Positions 33,490 to 43,375 are shown, numbered from the stretch's first letter. The stretch: DNA of 64,000 nucleotides from Pseudomonas sp. R5-89-07 (GCF_003851685.1 NZ_CP027727.1:1364001-1428000); one strand, 5' to 3'. The notes: generated by a model not told the origin, from the sequence alone. Translations and numbers: made by a program.

Positions 33490-34416
33490 TCAGGCGATGC
33501 TCGGCAGCACGATTTCGTCGCTGCGCTGAACCCCGGCGGTAAACGCGCGGCACAGTTCCAGGAACTCGCGCATCGCCGAAGTCTGGTACTTCTGTTTGTG
33601 CCAGATAAAGTAGAACTGCCGGGCCAGGTCCAGGTCCGGAGTTTCTACCGGCACCAGGCTGCCGCGACGGAACGCATCGCGCAGTGCCAGCCGCGAAATG
33701 CAGCCAATCCCCAAGCCTGACTCCACTGCCCGTTTGATCGCCTCGGTGTGCTCCAGCTCCAGGCGGATATTCAGCGCACTGCGGTGATGGCGCATGGCCT
33801 GGTCAAACGTCAGGCGTGTACCAGAGCCTTGTTCGCGCAGGATCCACGCCTCATGGGTCAATTCATCCATGCTCGCCACGCCACGCTTGGCCAAATGATG
33901 CTGGGGCGCGCAAAACACCACCAGTTCATCCTCCACCCAGGTTTGCACCTCGATGTCCGGATGGCTGCAGTCGCCTTCGATTAGACCCAGGTCAATTTCG
34001 TAATGCGCCACCTGATGCACGATATGCGCAGTGTTTTGCACGTGCAGTTTCACCTGGCTCTCGGGGTGCTGCTGCATGAAGCTGCCGATCAACAGGGTGG
34101 CCAGGTAATTGCCGATGGTCAGGGTGGCGCCCACTGCCAGTGAGCCGAAGCCGGACTTGCCGTTGAGCAGGTCCTCGATCTCCTTGGCCTGGTCCAGCAG
34201 CGCCACCGCTTGAGGCAACAATTGATGCCCGAGCGCGTTAAGGCTCAGGCGTTTGCCGGCGCGGTCGAATAATTGGCAGCTGGATTGACGCTCCAGCTCG
34301 GTAATCGACGTGCTGGCGGCGGATTGAGATAAGGCCAGAAGGCCAGCAGCGCGGGACACGCTTTCCTGCTGGGCGACGGCGACGAAGACTTGCAGTTGAC
34401 GGAGAGTGAATCGCAT
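33490..34416 (-). CDS. finR: LysR-type regulator FinR
   Basis: A 308-residue LysR protein with an N-terminal helix-turn-helix (TLRQLQVFVAVAQQESVSRA; LLALSQSAASTSITELERQ) and a substrate-binding domain. It is divergently transcribed from fpr, the arrangement of finR, which activates fpr under oxidative stress and controls sulphur assimilation in pseudomonads. ATG 34416 gives the normal N terminus MRFTLRQLQ; a longer frame to 34491 would run through the regulatory region. The 124-base divergent gap contains AT-rich dyads (TATCGATATA, 34417 region) that may be its binding site. Confidence 0.88.
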   Translation of the reverse strand: MRFTLRQLQVFVAVAQQESVSRAAGLLALSQSAASTSITELERQSSCQLFDRAGKRLSLNALGHQLLPQAVALLDQAKEIEDLLNGKSGFGSLAVGATLTIGNYLATLLIGSFMQQHPESQVKLHVQNTAHIVHQVAHYEIDLGLIEGDCSHPDIEVQTWVEDELVVFCAPQHHLAKRGVASMDELTHEAWILREQGSGTRLTFDQAMRHHRSALNIRLELEHTEAIKRAVESGLGIGCISRLALRDAFRRGSLVPVETPDLDLARQFYFIWHKQKYQTSAMREFLELCRAFTAGVQRSDEIVLPSIA

Positions 34417-34540
34417 ATCGATATAACCGATAACCCTTATCTTAATAATCCAGTTAACAGATATTGTCGCCGCCATTAGAATGCTGTGCAATTGCGCACT
34501 TCACCTTTGGCGCAGACCCATTTCCAGGAGTTCCCCGTAC

Positions 34541-35320
34541 ATGAGCAACATGAACCACGAGCGTGTCCTCAGTGTTCATCACTGGAACGACACTCTGTTC
34601 AGCTTCAAGTGCACCCGCGATCCGGGTTTGCGCTTCGAGAACGGTCAGTTCGTGATGATCGGCCTGCAACAGCCCAACGGCCGCCCGCTCATGCGCGCCT
34701 ACTCCATTGCCAGCCCGAACTGGGAAGAGCATCTGGAGTTCTTCAGCATCAAGGTGCCCGATGGCCCGCTGACTTCCCAGTTGCAGCACTTGAAGGAAGG
34801 CGACGAGATCATCATCAGCAAAAAGCCGACGGGCACCCTGGTGCTTGACGATTTGAAGCCGGGCAAACACCTGTACCTGCTCAGCACCGGTACGGGGCTC
34901 GCGCCATTCATGAGCGTGATCCAGGACCCGGAGACCTACGAGCGCTTCGAAAAAGTGATCCTGTGCCACGGCGTGCGTTACGTCAACGAAGTCGCCTACC
35001 GTGAATTCATCACCGAGCACCTGCCGCAGAACGAATTTTTCGGCGAGGCCCTGCGTGACAAGTTGATTTACTACCCCACCGTGACCCGCGAGCCGTTCGA
35101 AAACGAAGGCCGCCTGACCGACCTGATGCGCAGCGGCAAGCTGTTCAGCGACATCGGCCTGCCGCCGATCAACCCCGAGGACGACCGCGCCATGTTGTGC
35201 GGTAGCCCAAGCATGTTGGACGAGACCAGCGAAGTGCTGAACAGCTTCGGCCTGAAAGTTTCGCCACGCATGCGTGAGCCGGGTGATTACCTGATCGAGC
35301 GCGCGTTCGTCGAAAAATAA
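34541..35320 (+). CDS. fpr: Ferredoxin-NADP(+) reductase
   Basis: A 259-residue bacterial-type reductase. It has an FAD-binding barrel with RAYSIASPNWEEHLEF (the RxYS motif, near residue 51), and an NADP domain with STGTGLAPFMSVI (near residue 116) and MLCGSPSMLDETSEVL. It exchanges electrons between NADPH and ferredoxin, probably FdxA encoded at 8.7 kb, and supports iron release and redox stress defence. ATG 34541 has CAGGAG upstream. finR is divergent. Confidence 0.96.
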   Translation: MSNMNHERVLSVHHWNDTLFSFKCTRDPGLRFENGQFVMIGLQQPNGRPLMRAYSIASPNWEEHLEFFSIKVPDGPLTSQLQHLKEGDEIIISKKPTGTLVLDDLKPGKHLYLLSTGTGLAPFMSVIQDPETYERFEKVILCHGVRYVNEVAYREFITEHLPQNEFFGEALRDKLIYYPTVTREPFENEGRLTDLMRSGKLFSDIGLPPINPEDDRAMLCGSPSMLDETSEVLNSFGLKVSPRMREPGDYLIERAFVEK

Positions 35321-35332
35321 CCGCAATCAAAA

Positions 35333-35426
35333 AATGTGGGAGGGGGCTTGCCCCCGATAGCAGTGTGCCAGTCAACTCATCTGTGACTGATCCACCGCAA
35401 TCGGGAGCAAGCCCCCTCCCACATTT
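35333..35426. repeat. REPIN (REP doublet, GTGGGAGGGGGCTTGC type)
   Basis: Two inverted copies of GTGGGAGGGGGCTTGCCCCC flank a loop of about 55 bases; the second reads GCAAGCCCCCTCCCACA. Both end in TG...CA at the outside. This is the group I REPIN 16-mer of P. fluorescens SBW25. It fills the gap between fpr and trmO, where it may also act as a terminator. Confidence 0.9.
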
Positions 35427-35438
35427 CTGTGTCCCGGT

Positions 35439-36134
35439 TTATGTGGCCGGCACCACTTCAAGCACACAGATCAGCCCCGCCTCGGGATAGTGCCAACGCA
35501 CATCCACATCCCAGAACTGCACGCCGTACTCACGCTCAGGCCCGGGTGTCTGATAGGCCGGGCGCGGATCCTGCGCCAGGCACTGGTCAATCAACTCCAC
35601 CAGCGGTTCACCCAGACGCTGGGCATGGTTCTGCGCCTGCCGCAGCGCGGCCTTGAGCCATTGCACCTCAATCAACTGCGGCGCAGCGCTGGCGATCCGG
35701 TTGGTCGCCGTATCAACGATATCGGCATAGGGCACATACGGCTTGATATCCAGCACTGGCGTACCGTCGAGCAAGTCGATCCCGGAAATCCACAGTCGCC
35801 CCGGTTCCACCTTGTCCAGCTTCACCACCGACTGGCCGATGCCATTCGGGCGATGGGTCGCACGCGTGGCAAACACGCCCATGGAGGTGTTGCCGCCCAG
35901 GCGGGGCGGGCGCACTTTAAGGCGTGGCTTGTCTTCCAGCGCCTGGTGGAACAGAAACAGCAGCCACACGTGGCTGACCTGCTCCAGTCCCTGCACCGCG
36001 TCGCCATTATCGAACGGCGCCACCAGCTCCAGCACGCCGCGGGCGGCCGGCGCCAGTTGCGGCTGACGCGGGATGGCGAACTTCTCCTTGAAGCAGGAGC
36101 GTACGAAGCCGACGGGCGCGACGGAGTAAGCCAT
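35439..36134 (-). CDS. trmO: tRNA (t6A37) N6-methyltransferase TrmO (TsaA family)
   Basis: A 231-residue protein that methylates t6A37 of threonine tRNAs to m6t6A using SAM. The TsaA beta-barrel spans residues 1-150, with CFKEKFAIPRQPQLAPAARG, VSHVWLLFLFHQA and RATHRPNGIGQSVVKLD as family blocks, then LLDGTPVLDIKPYVPYAD. The C-terminal region matches the YaeB extension. ATG 36134 gives MAYSVAPVGF. Convergent with fpr. Confidence 0.92.
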   Translation of the reverse strand: MAYSVAPVGFVRSCFKEKFAIPRQPQLAPAARGVLELVAPFDNGDAVQGLEQVSHVWLLFLFHQALEDKPRLKVRPPRLGGNTSMGVFATRATHRPNGIGQSVVKLDKVEPGRLWISGIDLLDGTPVLDIKPYVPYADIVDTATNRIASAAPQLIEVQWLKAALRQAQNHAQRLGEPLVELIDQCLAQDPRPAYQTPGPEREYGVQFWDVDVRWHYPEAGLICVLEVVPAT

Positions 36135-36202
36135 TTCTGAGCCTCAAGTTGCGAGCTGCAAGCCGCAAGCTTTAACTTGCCGCTCGAAGCTCATGGCTGT
36201 TC

Positions 36203-36664
36203 TTAGGCTCTGACGCGCAGCGTCAGCCCCTTGAGGAAATTGCGCAGCAACTGGTCACCACACGTGCGGTAGTTGGTGTGGCCGAACTTGCGGAACAGCG
36301 CGCTCAGCTCGGGCTTGGACACCGGGAACTCGGCGGCCTTGAGGATGGCGTGCATGTCGTCTTCCTTCAGTTCGAAGGCGACGCGCAGTTTTTTCAGGAT
36401 GATGTTGTTGGTCACCGGGGTTTCGATCGGCTGCGGCGGACGGCTCTCATCCTTGCCGCGCTTGAAGATGACCAAGCCATCGAGGAAATGTGCCATCACC
36501 TCATCCGGGCAGAACACAAAGCCTTCTTCCTCATCTTTCTTGAGGTAGGTCAGCAAGTCTTCCTTGGTCACGTCCATGCCGCCGAGCTTGATGATCTCGA
36601 CCATCTTGTTGTCGCTGATGTCGAGCATGTAGCGCACGCTGCGCAGTACGTCGTTGTGAATCAT
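36203..36664 (-). CDS. DUF1456 (YehS) family protein
   Basis: A 153-residue cytoplasmic protein made of two similar helical repeats of about 70 residues: IHNDVLRSVRYMLDISDNKM and, from residue 88, NNIILKKLRVAFELKEDDMH. Each ends with a similar block (DEVMAHFLDGLVIFKRG and DQLLRNFLKGLTLRVR). It matches E. coli YehS, function unknown. ATG 36664 is chosen over the TTG at 36673. The short gap to trmO holds tandem-like GCAAGC/GAAGCT words often seen between Pseudomonas genes. Confidence 0.9.
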   Translation of the reverse strand: MIHNDVLRSVRYMLDISDNKMVEIIKLGGMDVTKEDLLTYLKKDEEEGFVFCPDEVMAHFLDGLVIFKRGKDESRPPQPIETPVTNNIILKKLRVAFELKEDDMHAILKAAEFPVSKPELSALFRKFGHTNYRTCGDQLLRNFLKGLTLRVRA

Positions 36665-36735
36665 GGTGGGCAATCCTGGTTTTCAACGGGGTAGACACTG
36701 CCCAATCAGGCCGTGTCGGGAAAAAGGGCTACGGT

Positions 36736-37446
36736 TCAGAATTTCTCTTTGCTGGACAGGTAGCGCCATTGGCCCACCGGCACTTTGCCAATGGACACGC
36801 CGCCAATGCGGATGCGACGGATAGCGACGACTTTCAAACCAACGGCTTCGCAGAACAGCGCGATCACACCCGGTTGCGGGTTTTTCAGCGCAAAACGCAG
36901 GCGGTTCTCGTTCTGCCAGCTGGCTTTGACTGCCGGCAGCTCCTTGCCTTTGTAGGTCAGGCCGTGGTTCAGGCGGTTGAGGCCGTGGGCCACCATGTCG
37001 CCTTCGACTTCCACCACGTATTCCTGCTCGATCTTGGCGGCATCGGCGGTCAACTTGCGCAGGATTTTCCAATCCTGAGTAAAGACCAGCAGGCCGCTGG
37101 CCTTGGCTTGCAGGTCGGCGCTGGCGGTCAGACGCAGGAAATGGCCCTTGAGCGGGCGCTTGCTGAAGCGGTGTTCTTCCGACAGGCTCTCGGCGCTGAT
37201 CGTCGCCATGGCCGTCTCGGCATCCATGCCCGCCGGGGCATGCAGCAGGATGGTCACCGGCTCTGGCACGGTGGCTTTGGCTTCAGGGTCCAGCTCGACC
37301 TTCTGGGTCGTGACCTTGAACTGCGGCTCGTCGATTACTTCACCGTCCACCAAGACCCAGCCGCCTTCGATAAACAGCTCAGCCTCCCGACGGGAGCAAC
37401 CGACCAGTTCGATAAGGCGTTTGGAGAGGCGTATAGGGTCAGTCAT
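36736..37446 (-). CDS. RsuA/RluF-like pseudouridine synthase homologue, catalytic Asp missing
   Basis: A 236-residue protein with an N-terminal S4 RNA-binding domain (RLSKRLIELVGCSRREAELF) and an RsuA/RluF-type fold. Aligning its SGLLVFTQDW with the family block (GRLD..T.GLLLLTND) places Gln where the catalytic Asp should be (SADLQAKASGLL). The later NRQ.RRM motif is replaced by NPQPGVIALF. The end (RIRIGGVSIGKVPVGQWRYL) is conserved. It probably binds RNA but cannot isomerise uridine by the known mechanism. An actively maintained regulator or RNA chaperone role is possible. Confidence 0.8.
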   Translation of the reverse strand: MTDPIRLSKRLIELVGCSRREAELFIEGGWVLVDGEVIDEPQFKVTTQKVELDPEAKATVPEPVTILLHAPAGMDAETAMATISAESLSEEHRFSKRPLKGHFLRLTASADLQAKASGLLVFTQDWKILRKLTADAAKIEQEYVVEVEGDMVAHGLNRLNHGLTYKGKELPAVKASWQNENRLRFALKNPQPGVIALFCEAVGLKVVAIRRIRIGGVSIGKVPVGQWRYLSSKEKF

Positions 37447-37549
37447 GACAAGGGCCGTAACAAAAGGGGGCGACTATTGTACCTGTGTGGGGCCGGTTAA
37501 TCCCGGCCCCATTTCAGTGCTGCCGGTTTTTTGTGGGGAATGCGTTTCG

Positions 37550-38017
37550 TCAGCCGCTGTGCATCTGCTGCTGGCGCAGACGCATATGCAGCAACGGGTA
37601 GGGCTGGCCCAGGCCGTCATGTTCCGTGCGCCCGATCACCTCGAAGCCCAGCTTGAGGTAAAAGCCCAATGCCTGGGGGTTCTGCTCGTTGACTTCCAGC
37701 TCATCGGCATTCAGGTGCTCGATCGCATAATGCAGCAATTGCCGCCCCAGCCCCTGGCCCCGGTACTGCGGGTCGATGAACAGCATTTCGACCTTGCCGG
37801 CGGCCACTCCGGCAAACCCGGTGATGCGTTGGTTCGCGTCCCTGGTGCAGATCAGCATCACCTTGTCCAGGTAATGCGTCAGCACCAGGTTCCTCAGCAA
37901 TTCGATGTAGCTGTCCGGTAAAAAATCATGGGTGGCCCGGACAGAGGACTCCCAGATGTCCGTCAACTTTTGATAATCGCTGGTTTTGGGTGTGTGGATA
38001 ACCGAATGCCGACGCAT
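37550..38017 (-). CDS. GNAT-family N-acetyltransferase
   Basis: A 155-residue acetyltransferase. The acetyl-CoA binding motif A is VEMLFIDPQYRGQGLGRQLL (about residues 75-95, with R/QxxGxG/A as QYRGQGLG), followed by NEQNPQALGFYLKLGFEVIG. It resembles YjaB-type enzymes; the substrate is not evident. ATG 38017 is taken; the frame extends to 38053 without better evidence. It ends about 100 bases from the pseudouridine synthase homologue on the same strand. Confidence 0.88.
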   Translation of the reverse strand: MRRHSVIHTPKTSDYQKLTDIWESSVRATHDFLPDSYIELLRNLVLTHYLDKVMLICTRDANQRITGFAGVAAGKVEMLFIDPQYRGQGLGRQLLHYAIEHLNADELEVNEQNPQALGFYLKLGFEVIGRTEHDGLGQPYPLLHMRLRQQQMHSG

Positions 38018-38065
38018 GCTCGCTGCCCCTGCCGATGAATGGCGATGGGGCAAACGATAGACGTA

Positions 38066-38104
38066 AAAAAGCCCCGCATCTTGATCAGATGCAGGGCTTT
38101 TTAC
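38066..38104. terminator. Bidirectional terminator between rimO and the acetyltransferase
   Basis: The long hairpin AAAAAAGCCC...GCATC-TTGATCA-GATGC...GGGCTTTTTA has A/T runs on both sides. It closes rimO on the minus strand. Confidence 0.88.
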
Positions 38105-38115
38105 GTTACCGGCGA

Positions 38116-39456
38116 TCAGTCGCGCTTTTCAGCCCACAGGTCGTATTCGTCGGCATCGGTGACAGTGCACCACACCTTGTCGCCCGGCTTCAAACCACTG
38201 GCGTCGTCGATAAACACGTTACCGTCGATTTCCGGTGCATCGAAGAAGCAACGGCCTACCGCGCCTTGCTCGTCGACTTCGTCGATCAGCACTTCGATCT
38301 CCTTGCCGATGCGCAGTTGCAGGCGGGCCGAGCTGATCGCCTGCTGGTGCGCCATGAAACGCTCCCAACGGTCCTGCTTGACGTCATCCGGCACCACGGC
38401 CAGGTCCAGCAGGTTGGCCGGAGCGCCTTCAACCGGCGAGTACTGGAAGCAGCCAACGCGGTCCAGCTGGGCCTCGGTCAGCCAGTCCAGCAGGTACTGG
38501 AAGTCTTCTTCGGTTTCGCCGGGGAAGCCGACGATGAAGGTCGAGCGGATGATCAGTTCCGGGCAGATTTCGCGCCAGTTCTTGATGCGCGCCAGAGTCT
38601 TGTCTTCGAACGCCGGGCGTTTCATCGCCTTGAGCACCTTGGGGCTGGCGTGCTGGAACGGGATGTCCAGGTACGGCAGGATCTTGCCGGCGGCCATCAA
38701 CGGGATCAGCTCGTCCACGTGCGGGTACGGGTAAACGTAGTGCAGGCGCACCCACACGCCCAGGCTGCTGAGCGCTTCGCAGAGTTCGGTCATGCGGGTT
38801 TTCACCGGCGCGCCATTCCAGAAACCGGTGCGATATTTCACGTCGACGCCATAGGCGCTGGTGTCCTGGGAAATCACCAGCAGCTCTTTCACGCCGGATT
38901 TGACCAGGCGCTGGGCTTCGTCCAGCACGTCGCCGACCGGGCGACTGACCAGCTTGCCGCGCATCGACGGAATGATGCAGAAGCTGCAGCTGTGGTTGCA
39001 GCCTTCGGAGATCTTCAGGTAGGCGTAGTGGCGCGGCGTCAGCTTGATGCCTTGCGGCGGCACCAGGTCGATCAGCGGGTTGTGGTCCTGACGTGGCGGC
39101 ACCACTTGGTGCACGGCGTTGACCACTTGCTCATACTGTTGCGGGCCGGTCACGGCGAGCACGCTTGGGTGCACGTTGCGGATATTGCCTTCTTCCACGC
39201 CCATGCAGCCGGTCACGATGACCTTGCCGTTTTCCTTGATGGCTTCGCCGATTACTTCCAGCGACTCTGCCTTGGCCGAGTCGATGAAACCGCAGGTGTT
39301 GACCACCACCACGTCCGCGTCCTGGTAAGTGGACACGACGTCATAGCCTTCCATACGCAGTTGCGTGAGGATGCGCTCGGAGTCAACGAGAGCCTTCGGG
39401 CAACCCAGGGATACAAAGCCGACCTTGGGGTTGGCTTTTGCGATGGTGGTGGACAT
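38116..39456 (-). CDS. rimO: Ribosomal protein S12 methylthiotransferase RimO
   Basis: A 446-residue radical SAM enzyme that adds a methylthio group to an Asp of ribosomal protein S12. The N-terminal UPF0004 domain carries cluster Cys in [26 protein letters not shown] and [10 protein letters not shown]. The radical SAM CX3CX2C is in [15 protein letters not shown] near residue 150. The C-terminal TRAM domain spans about 380-446. ATG 39456 gives the family start; the frame opens 13 codons earlier without support. Confidence 0.97.
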   Translation of the reverse strand: MSTTIAKANPKVGFVSLGCPKALVDSERILTQLRMEGYDVVSTYQDADVVVVNTCGFIDSAKAESLEVIGEAIKENGKVIVTGCMGVEEGNIRNVHPSVLAVTGPQQYEQVVNAVHQVVPPRQDHNPLIDLVPPQGIKLTPRHYAYLKISEGCNHSCSFCIIPSMRGKLVSRPVGDVLDEAQRLVKSGVKELLVISQDTSAYGVDVKYRTGFWNGAPVKTRMTELCEALSSLGVWVRLHYVYPYPHVDELIPLMAAGKILPYLDIPFQHASPKVLKAMKRPAFEDKTLARIKNWREICPELIIRSTFIVGFPGETEEDFQYLLDWLTEAQLDRVGCFQYSPVEGAPANLLDLAVVPDDVKQDRWERFMAHQQAISSARLQLRIGKEIEVLIDEVDEQGAVGRCFFDAPEIDGNVFIDDASGLKPGDKVWCTVTDADEYDLWAEKRD

Positions 39457-39745
39457 GTCTAACCTCGGTATTGAATGACGCCGCCGGTCGGGCACGACAC
39501 GGCGGTAGACGGGCGTTTGTGACGCCTCTGATCAAAAAGTGCGCAATTCTAGCGGTGGGCAACGCACTTGACCAGCTTTATGCAGGGAAATGCGACGAGT
39601 GCTGCGCTATGCTTCGCGCCGTTGCGCGTGAGTAAAAACCTAACGTCAACAAAACGTCTGTTACGAGAAGTAAAACAGCGCATGCTAGGCGCAGTATGAG
39701 CACGTTGTTTATAAGAGACCTCAGGTCAAAAGGCAGGAGTGGTTG

Positions 39746-41647
39746 ATGGGTCAGGCAAGCAGTCAGGCAGCGGGTGCCGAGCATTCGAACGCTAAACCGA
39801 TTGGCATGCTGGTAGCAGCTGTCGGGGTGGTGTATGGCGATATCGGCACCAGCCCGCTTTACACCCTTAAAGAGGTGTTCAACGGCGGTTATGGAGTGCA
39901 GGTCAACCATGACGGTGTATTGGGGATCCTGGCGTTGATCTTCTGGTCGCTGATCTGGGTCGTATCGATCAAGTACATGCTGTTCGTGCTGCGTGCTGAT
40001 AACCAGGGCGAGGGCGGCATCATGGCGCTGACCGCCCTGGCACGCCGTGCGGCAGGCACGCGCAGGAAATTGCGCAGCTTTCTGGTGGTGTGCGGCTTGT
40101 GCGGCGCTGCGCTGTTTTACGGCGACAGCATGATCACCCCGGCGATCTCCGTGCTATCGGCAATCGAAGGCCTGGAGCTGGCATTCGACGGCCTGGAAAA
40201 ATGGGTCGTGCCTATGGCGCTGGTGGTGCTGGTGGCGCTGTTCCTGATCCAGAAACACGGCACCGACCGTATCGGCAAGCTGTTCGGGCCGGTGATGGTC
40301 ACCTGGTTCCTGGTGCTGGGCGGCCTCGGTGTGTATGGCATCACCTTGCACCCTGAGGTGCTCAGTGCGTTGAACCCGATGTGGGCGGTGCGCTTCTTCG
40401 AGGCTCATCCGGGTATCGGCGTGGCCATTCTCGGCGCGGTGGTGCTGGCACTGACCGGTGCCGAAGCGCTGTACGCCGACATGGGCCACTTCGGCCGCAA
40501 GCCCATCGCCCGTGCCTGGTTCATCCTGGTGTTGCCGGCGCTGGTGCTCAACTATTTTGGCCAGGGCGCCATGCTGCTGGGCGATCCGGAAGCGGCGCGC
40601 AACCCGTTCTTCCTGCTGGCGCCGAGCTGGGCGCTGATCCCGCTGGTGGTGCTGTCGACCCTGGCCACGGTGATTGCCTCCCAGGCAGTGATTTCCGGTG
40701 CATTCTCGTTGACACGCCAGGCGATCCAGCTGGGTTATATCCCGCGCATGCACATCCAGCACACCTCCAGCGCCGAACAGGGCCAGATCTATATTGGCGC
40801 GGTGAACTGGTCGCTGATGGTCGGCGTGATCCTGCTGGTGCTGGGCTTCGAATCCTCCGGCGCGCTGGCCTCCGCCTATGGCGTGGCGGTGACCGGCACC
40901 ATGCTGATGACCACGATCCTGGTGTCTGCGGTGATGCTGCTGCTGTGGAAGTGGCCACCGATACTGGCGGTGCCGGTGTTGCTCTGCTGCCTGCTGGTGG
41001 ACGGGCTGTACTTTGCCGCCAACGTGCCGAAGATCATCCAGGGCGGCGCCTTCCCGGTATTGGCCGGCATCGTGCTGTTCGTGCTGATGACCACCTGGAA
41101 GCGCGGCAAGCAATTGCTGGTGGAACGCCTTGACGAAGGCGGCCTGCCGCTGCCGATCTTTATCAGCAGTATCCGCGTGCAGCCGCCCCATCGCGTGCAG
41201 GGCACGGCGGTGTTCCTCACCGCGCGGCCCGACGCTGTGCCCCATGCGCTGTTGCACAACCTGCTGCATAACCAGGTGCTGCACGAGCAGGTGGTGCTGC
41301 TGACGGTGGTCTATGAAGACATTCCCCGCGTACCCGCGGCGCGGCGTTTCGAAGTGGATGCCTACGGCGAAGGTTTCTTCCGGGTGATCCTGCACTTCGG
41401 CTTTACCGATGAGCCGGACGTGCCTGAGGCGCTGAAACTGTGCCATCTGGATGATCTGGATTTCAGCCCGATGCGCACTACCTACTTCCTCAGCCGGGAA
41501 ACCGTGATCGCTTCGCGCATCAAAGGGATGGCTCGTTGGCGCGAGGCGTTGTTCGCGTTCATGCTCAAGAATGCCAACGGCAACCTGCGCTTCTTCAAAC
41601 TCCCGGTCAACCGGGTGATCGAGCTGGGCACCCAGGTCGAAATGTAA
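39746..41647 (+). CDS. kup: Low-affinity potassium transporter Kup
   Basis: A 633-residue K+:H+ symporter with about 12 membrane helices followed by a cytoplasmic C-terminal domain (from about residue 440). Family blocks are [19 protein letters not shown] near residue 30, [35 protein letters not shown], and [22 protein letters not shown] sequence near 500. ATG 39746 has AGGAG upstream. The 290-base stretch 39457-39745 before it contains no gene; a regulatory RNA was looked for and not recognised. Confidence 0.96.
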   Translation: MGQASSQAAGAEHSNAKPIGMLVAAVGVVYGDIGTSPLYTLKEVFNGGYGVQVNHDGVLGILALIFWSLIWVVSIKYMLFVLRADNQGEGGIMALTALARRAAGTRRKLRSFLVVCGLCGAALFYGDSMITPAISVLSAIEGLELAFDGLEKWVVPMALVVLVALFLIQKHGTDRIGKLFGPVMVTWFLVLGGLGVYGITLHPEVLSALNPMWAVRFFEAHPGIGVAILGAVVLALTGAEALYADMGHFGRKPIARAWFILVLPALVLNYFGQGAMLLGDPEAARNPFFLLAPSWALIPLVVLSTLATVIASQAVISGAFSLTRQAIQLGYIPRMHIQHTSSAEQGQIYIGAVNWSLMVGVILLVLGFESSGALASAYGVAVTGTMLMTTILVSAVMLLLWKWPPILAVPVLLCCLLVDGLYFAANVPKIIQGGAFPVLAGIVLFVLMTTWKRGKQLLVERLDEGGLPLPIFISSIRVQPPHRVQGTAVFLTARPDAVPHALLHNLLHNQVLHEQVVLLTVVYEDIPRVPAARRFEVDAYGEGFFRVILHFGFTDEPDVPEALKLCHLDDLDFSPMRTTYFLSRETVIASRIKGMARWREALFAFMLKNANGNLRFFKLPVNRVIELGTQVEM

Positions 41648-41660
41648 CGCGCTGCAGTGG

Positions 41661-41690
41661 GGGAGCCGGCAATCGGCTCCCGGTTTACTT
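41661..41690 (+). terminator. Possible terminator of kup
   Basis: GGGAGCCG-GCAAT-CGGCTCCC, followed by GGTTTACTT, 14 bases after the kup stop. The stem is strong but the T-run is weak. Confidence 0.6.
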
Positions 41691-41783
41691 CTGAACCCTG
41701 TGCAAACGGTTGTTGTCGACTAGGCTCTAAGCACCATGAAAGAGAGCCTTGGAGCTTGCCCACAGAACCCGAAGAGGTGCGCC

Positions 41784-42890
41784 ATGAGTCAGCTGCTCGA
41801 ACCCTATACCCTGCGTCAACTCACCCTGCTGAACCGCATCGCGGTATCACCGATGTGCCAATATTCAAGCGAGGACGGCCTGGCCAACGACTGGCACCTG
41901 GTGCATCTGGGCAGCCGCGCCGTCGGTGGCGCCGGGCTGATCTTCACCGAAGCCACCGCCGTGACCGCCGATGGGCGCATCACCGCCCAGGACCTGGGCC
42001 TGTGGAAGGACGAACAGATCGAACCGTTGCAGCGCATTACACGCTTCATTGCGGCGCAAGGCGCGGTGGCCGGTATCCAGTTGGCCCACGCTGGTCGTAA
42101 GGCCAGCACTTATCGGCCCTGGCTCGGCAAGCATGGCAGCGTCAAACCAGCAGACGGTGGTTGGGTGCCGGTAGGGCCATCGCCCATCGCATTCGACCCG
42201 CAGCACACCCAACCCACACCGCTGGACGAAGGGCAGATCCAGCAAGTGATCGCCGATTTTGTCGCCGCCGCCAAGCGCGCCTTGACGGCCGGTTTCGAAG
42301 TGGTGGAGATCCATGCCGCCCACGGCTACCTGCTGCATCAGTTCCTGTCGCCCATCAGTAACCAGCGTCAGGACCAGTACGGCGGTTCGTTCGAAAACCG
42401 CATCCGCCTGGTGCTGGAGGTGACCCGCGCGGTGCGCGAAGTCTGGCCCCAGGACCTGCCGCTGTTTGTACGCGTGTCGGCCACCGACTGGGTGGAGGAC
42501 GGCTGGAACCCCGATGAAACCGTCGAACTGGCGCGCCGCCTGAAAGACCTCGGCGTGGACCTGATCGACGTGTCCTCCGGTGGCACCGCCGCCAACGCCG
42601 AAATCCCCACCGGCCCCGGTTACCAGACGCGCTTTGCCGAGCGTGTGCGCAAAGAGTCGGGTATCGCCACCGGCACCGTCGGCATGATCACCGAGCCGGC
42701 CCAGGCCGAACACATCCTGCGCACCTGCCAGGCCGATATCATCTTCCTCGCCCGCGAGCTGTTGCGTGACCCGTACTGGCCACTGCATGCCGACGATGAC
42801 CTGGGCGGGCGCAAAGCCATCTGGCCGGCACAATATCAGCGAGCGACGCACCGCGACCAGCCGATTCATGAGTCGGATCTCAGGGATTGA
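41784..42890 (+). CDS. NADH:flavin oxidoreductase, old yellow enzyme (YqjM class)
   Basis: A 368-residue FMN enzyme of the thermophilic-like OYE class. The start LLEPYTLRQLTLLNRIAVSP with the class Cys in SPMCQYSSEDG, the ligand-binding HAGRKAS, the HGYLLHQFLSPISNQRQDQY block and the final LARELLRDPYWP are all typical. Such enzymes reduce activated C=C bonds, often in stress or xenobiotic detoxification; the physiological substrate is not known. ATG 41784 has GAGGTG upstream. Confidence 0.93.
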   Translation: MSQLLEPYTLRQLTLLNRIAVSPMCQYSSEDGLANDWHLVHLGSRAVGGAGLIFTEATAVTADGRITAQDLGLWKDEQIEPLQRITRFIAAQGAVAGIQLAHAGRKASTYRPWLGKHGSVKPADGGWVPVGPSPIAFDPQHTQPTPLDEGQIQQVIADFVAAAKRALTAGFEVVEIHAAHGYLLHQFLSPISNQRQDQYGGSFENRIRLVLEVTRAVREVWPQDLPLFVRVSATDWVEDGWNPDETVELARRLKDLGVDLIDVSSGGTAANAEIPTGPGYQTRFAERVRKESGIATGTVGMITEPAQAEHILRTCQADIIFLARELLRDPYWPLHADDDLGGRKAIWPAQYQRATHRDQPIHESDLRD

Positions 42891-42910
42891 CCCTTCGCTT
42901 GTTCGTACAG

Positions 42911-42937
42911 AACCCACCCTGACCCGGTGGGTTTTTT
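42911..42937 (+). terminator. Terminator of the OYE gene
   Basis: AACCCACC-CTGACCC-GGTGGGTT followed by a T-run, about 20 bases after the stop. Confidence 0.88.
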
Positions 42938-43171
42938 TGCTCGTGCAAGCAGCAAGTGCGTGGGAATCCACTGTAGGTATTGATTACTGATGCAATTATT
43001 TAAGTTAATACTCTAAAAAAATCCCACAGGTAACCGGATTGTTTCTACGCTTAAGGTAAGCCTGATTTCCGGCCCGGGAAGTCAGTCGGTTCGCCCTTGA
43101 AGGCAGTACGCTTCACGGCACGCGGGGAATGGGCGGCAGGAGTATTGGATCGATATCAGGAGAAGCAGTCC

Positions 43172-43357
43172 ATGGCCAAGTCCTATGGTGTAGCGGGTGT
43201 GGTGGTGTCTTTTCTGACCCGCAGGCTGTCCTTGCGTGGCCGCAGGTTGAGTTCGGATGAAATGGAATTGCTGGCGCATTATCGCGCCCTGACCGAGAAC
43301 GACCAGGTAGCGATGCGCTATTTGATTGGGGCGATGAAAACCGTGTCGCGGTTCTGA
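43172..43357 (+). CDS. Conserved small basic protein (61 aa), unknown
   Basis: Starts MAKSYGVAGVVVSFLTRRLS, with CAGGAG nine bases before ATG 43172; the frame is open further upstream to 43097 without a better start. The N-terminal half is hydrophobic then basic; the second half is helical (SSDEMELLAHYRALTENDQV, MRYLIGAM). No domain is recognised. The helical end resembles the short C-terminal tails of some repressor-type proteins but nothing firmer can be said. It stands alone between a terminator and a REPIN. Confidence 0.6.
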   Translation: MAKSYGVAGVVVSFLTRRLSLRGRRLSSDEMELLAHYRALTENDQVAMRYLIGAMKTVSRF

Positions 43358-43375
43358 ATGACGAAGCGGGCTAAC

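Noticed and set aside
36140..36190. GCGAGCTGCAAGC / GCAAGCT word cluster near trmO
   Set aside because: A common low-information intergenic motif in Pseudomonas, too short and irregular here to call a repeat family.
39457..39745. Riboswitch upstream of kup (for example a cyclic-di-AMP type)
   Set aside because: No conserved riboswitch core could be recognised, and cyclic-di-AMP riboswitches are not expected in Pseudomonas.
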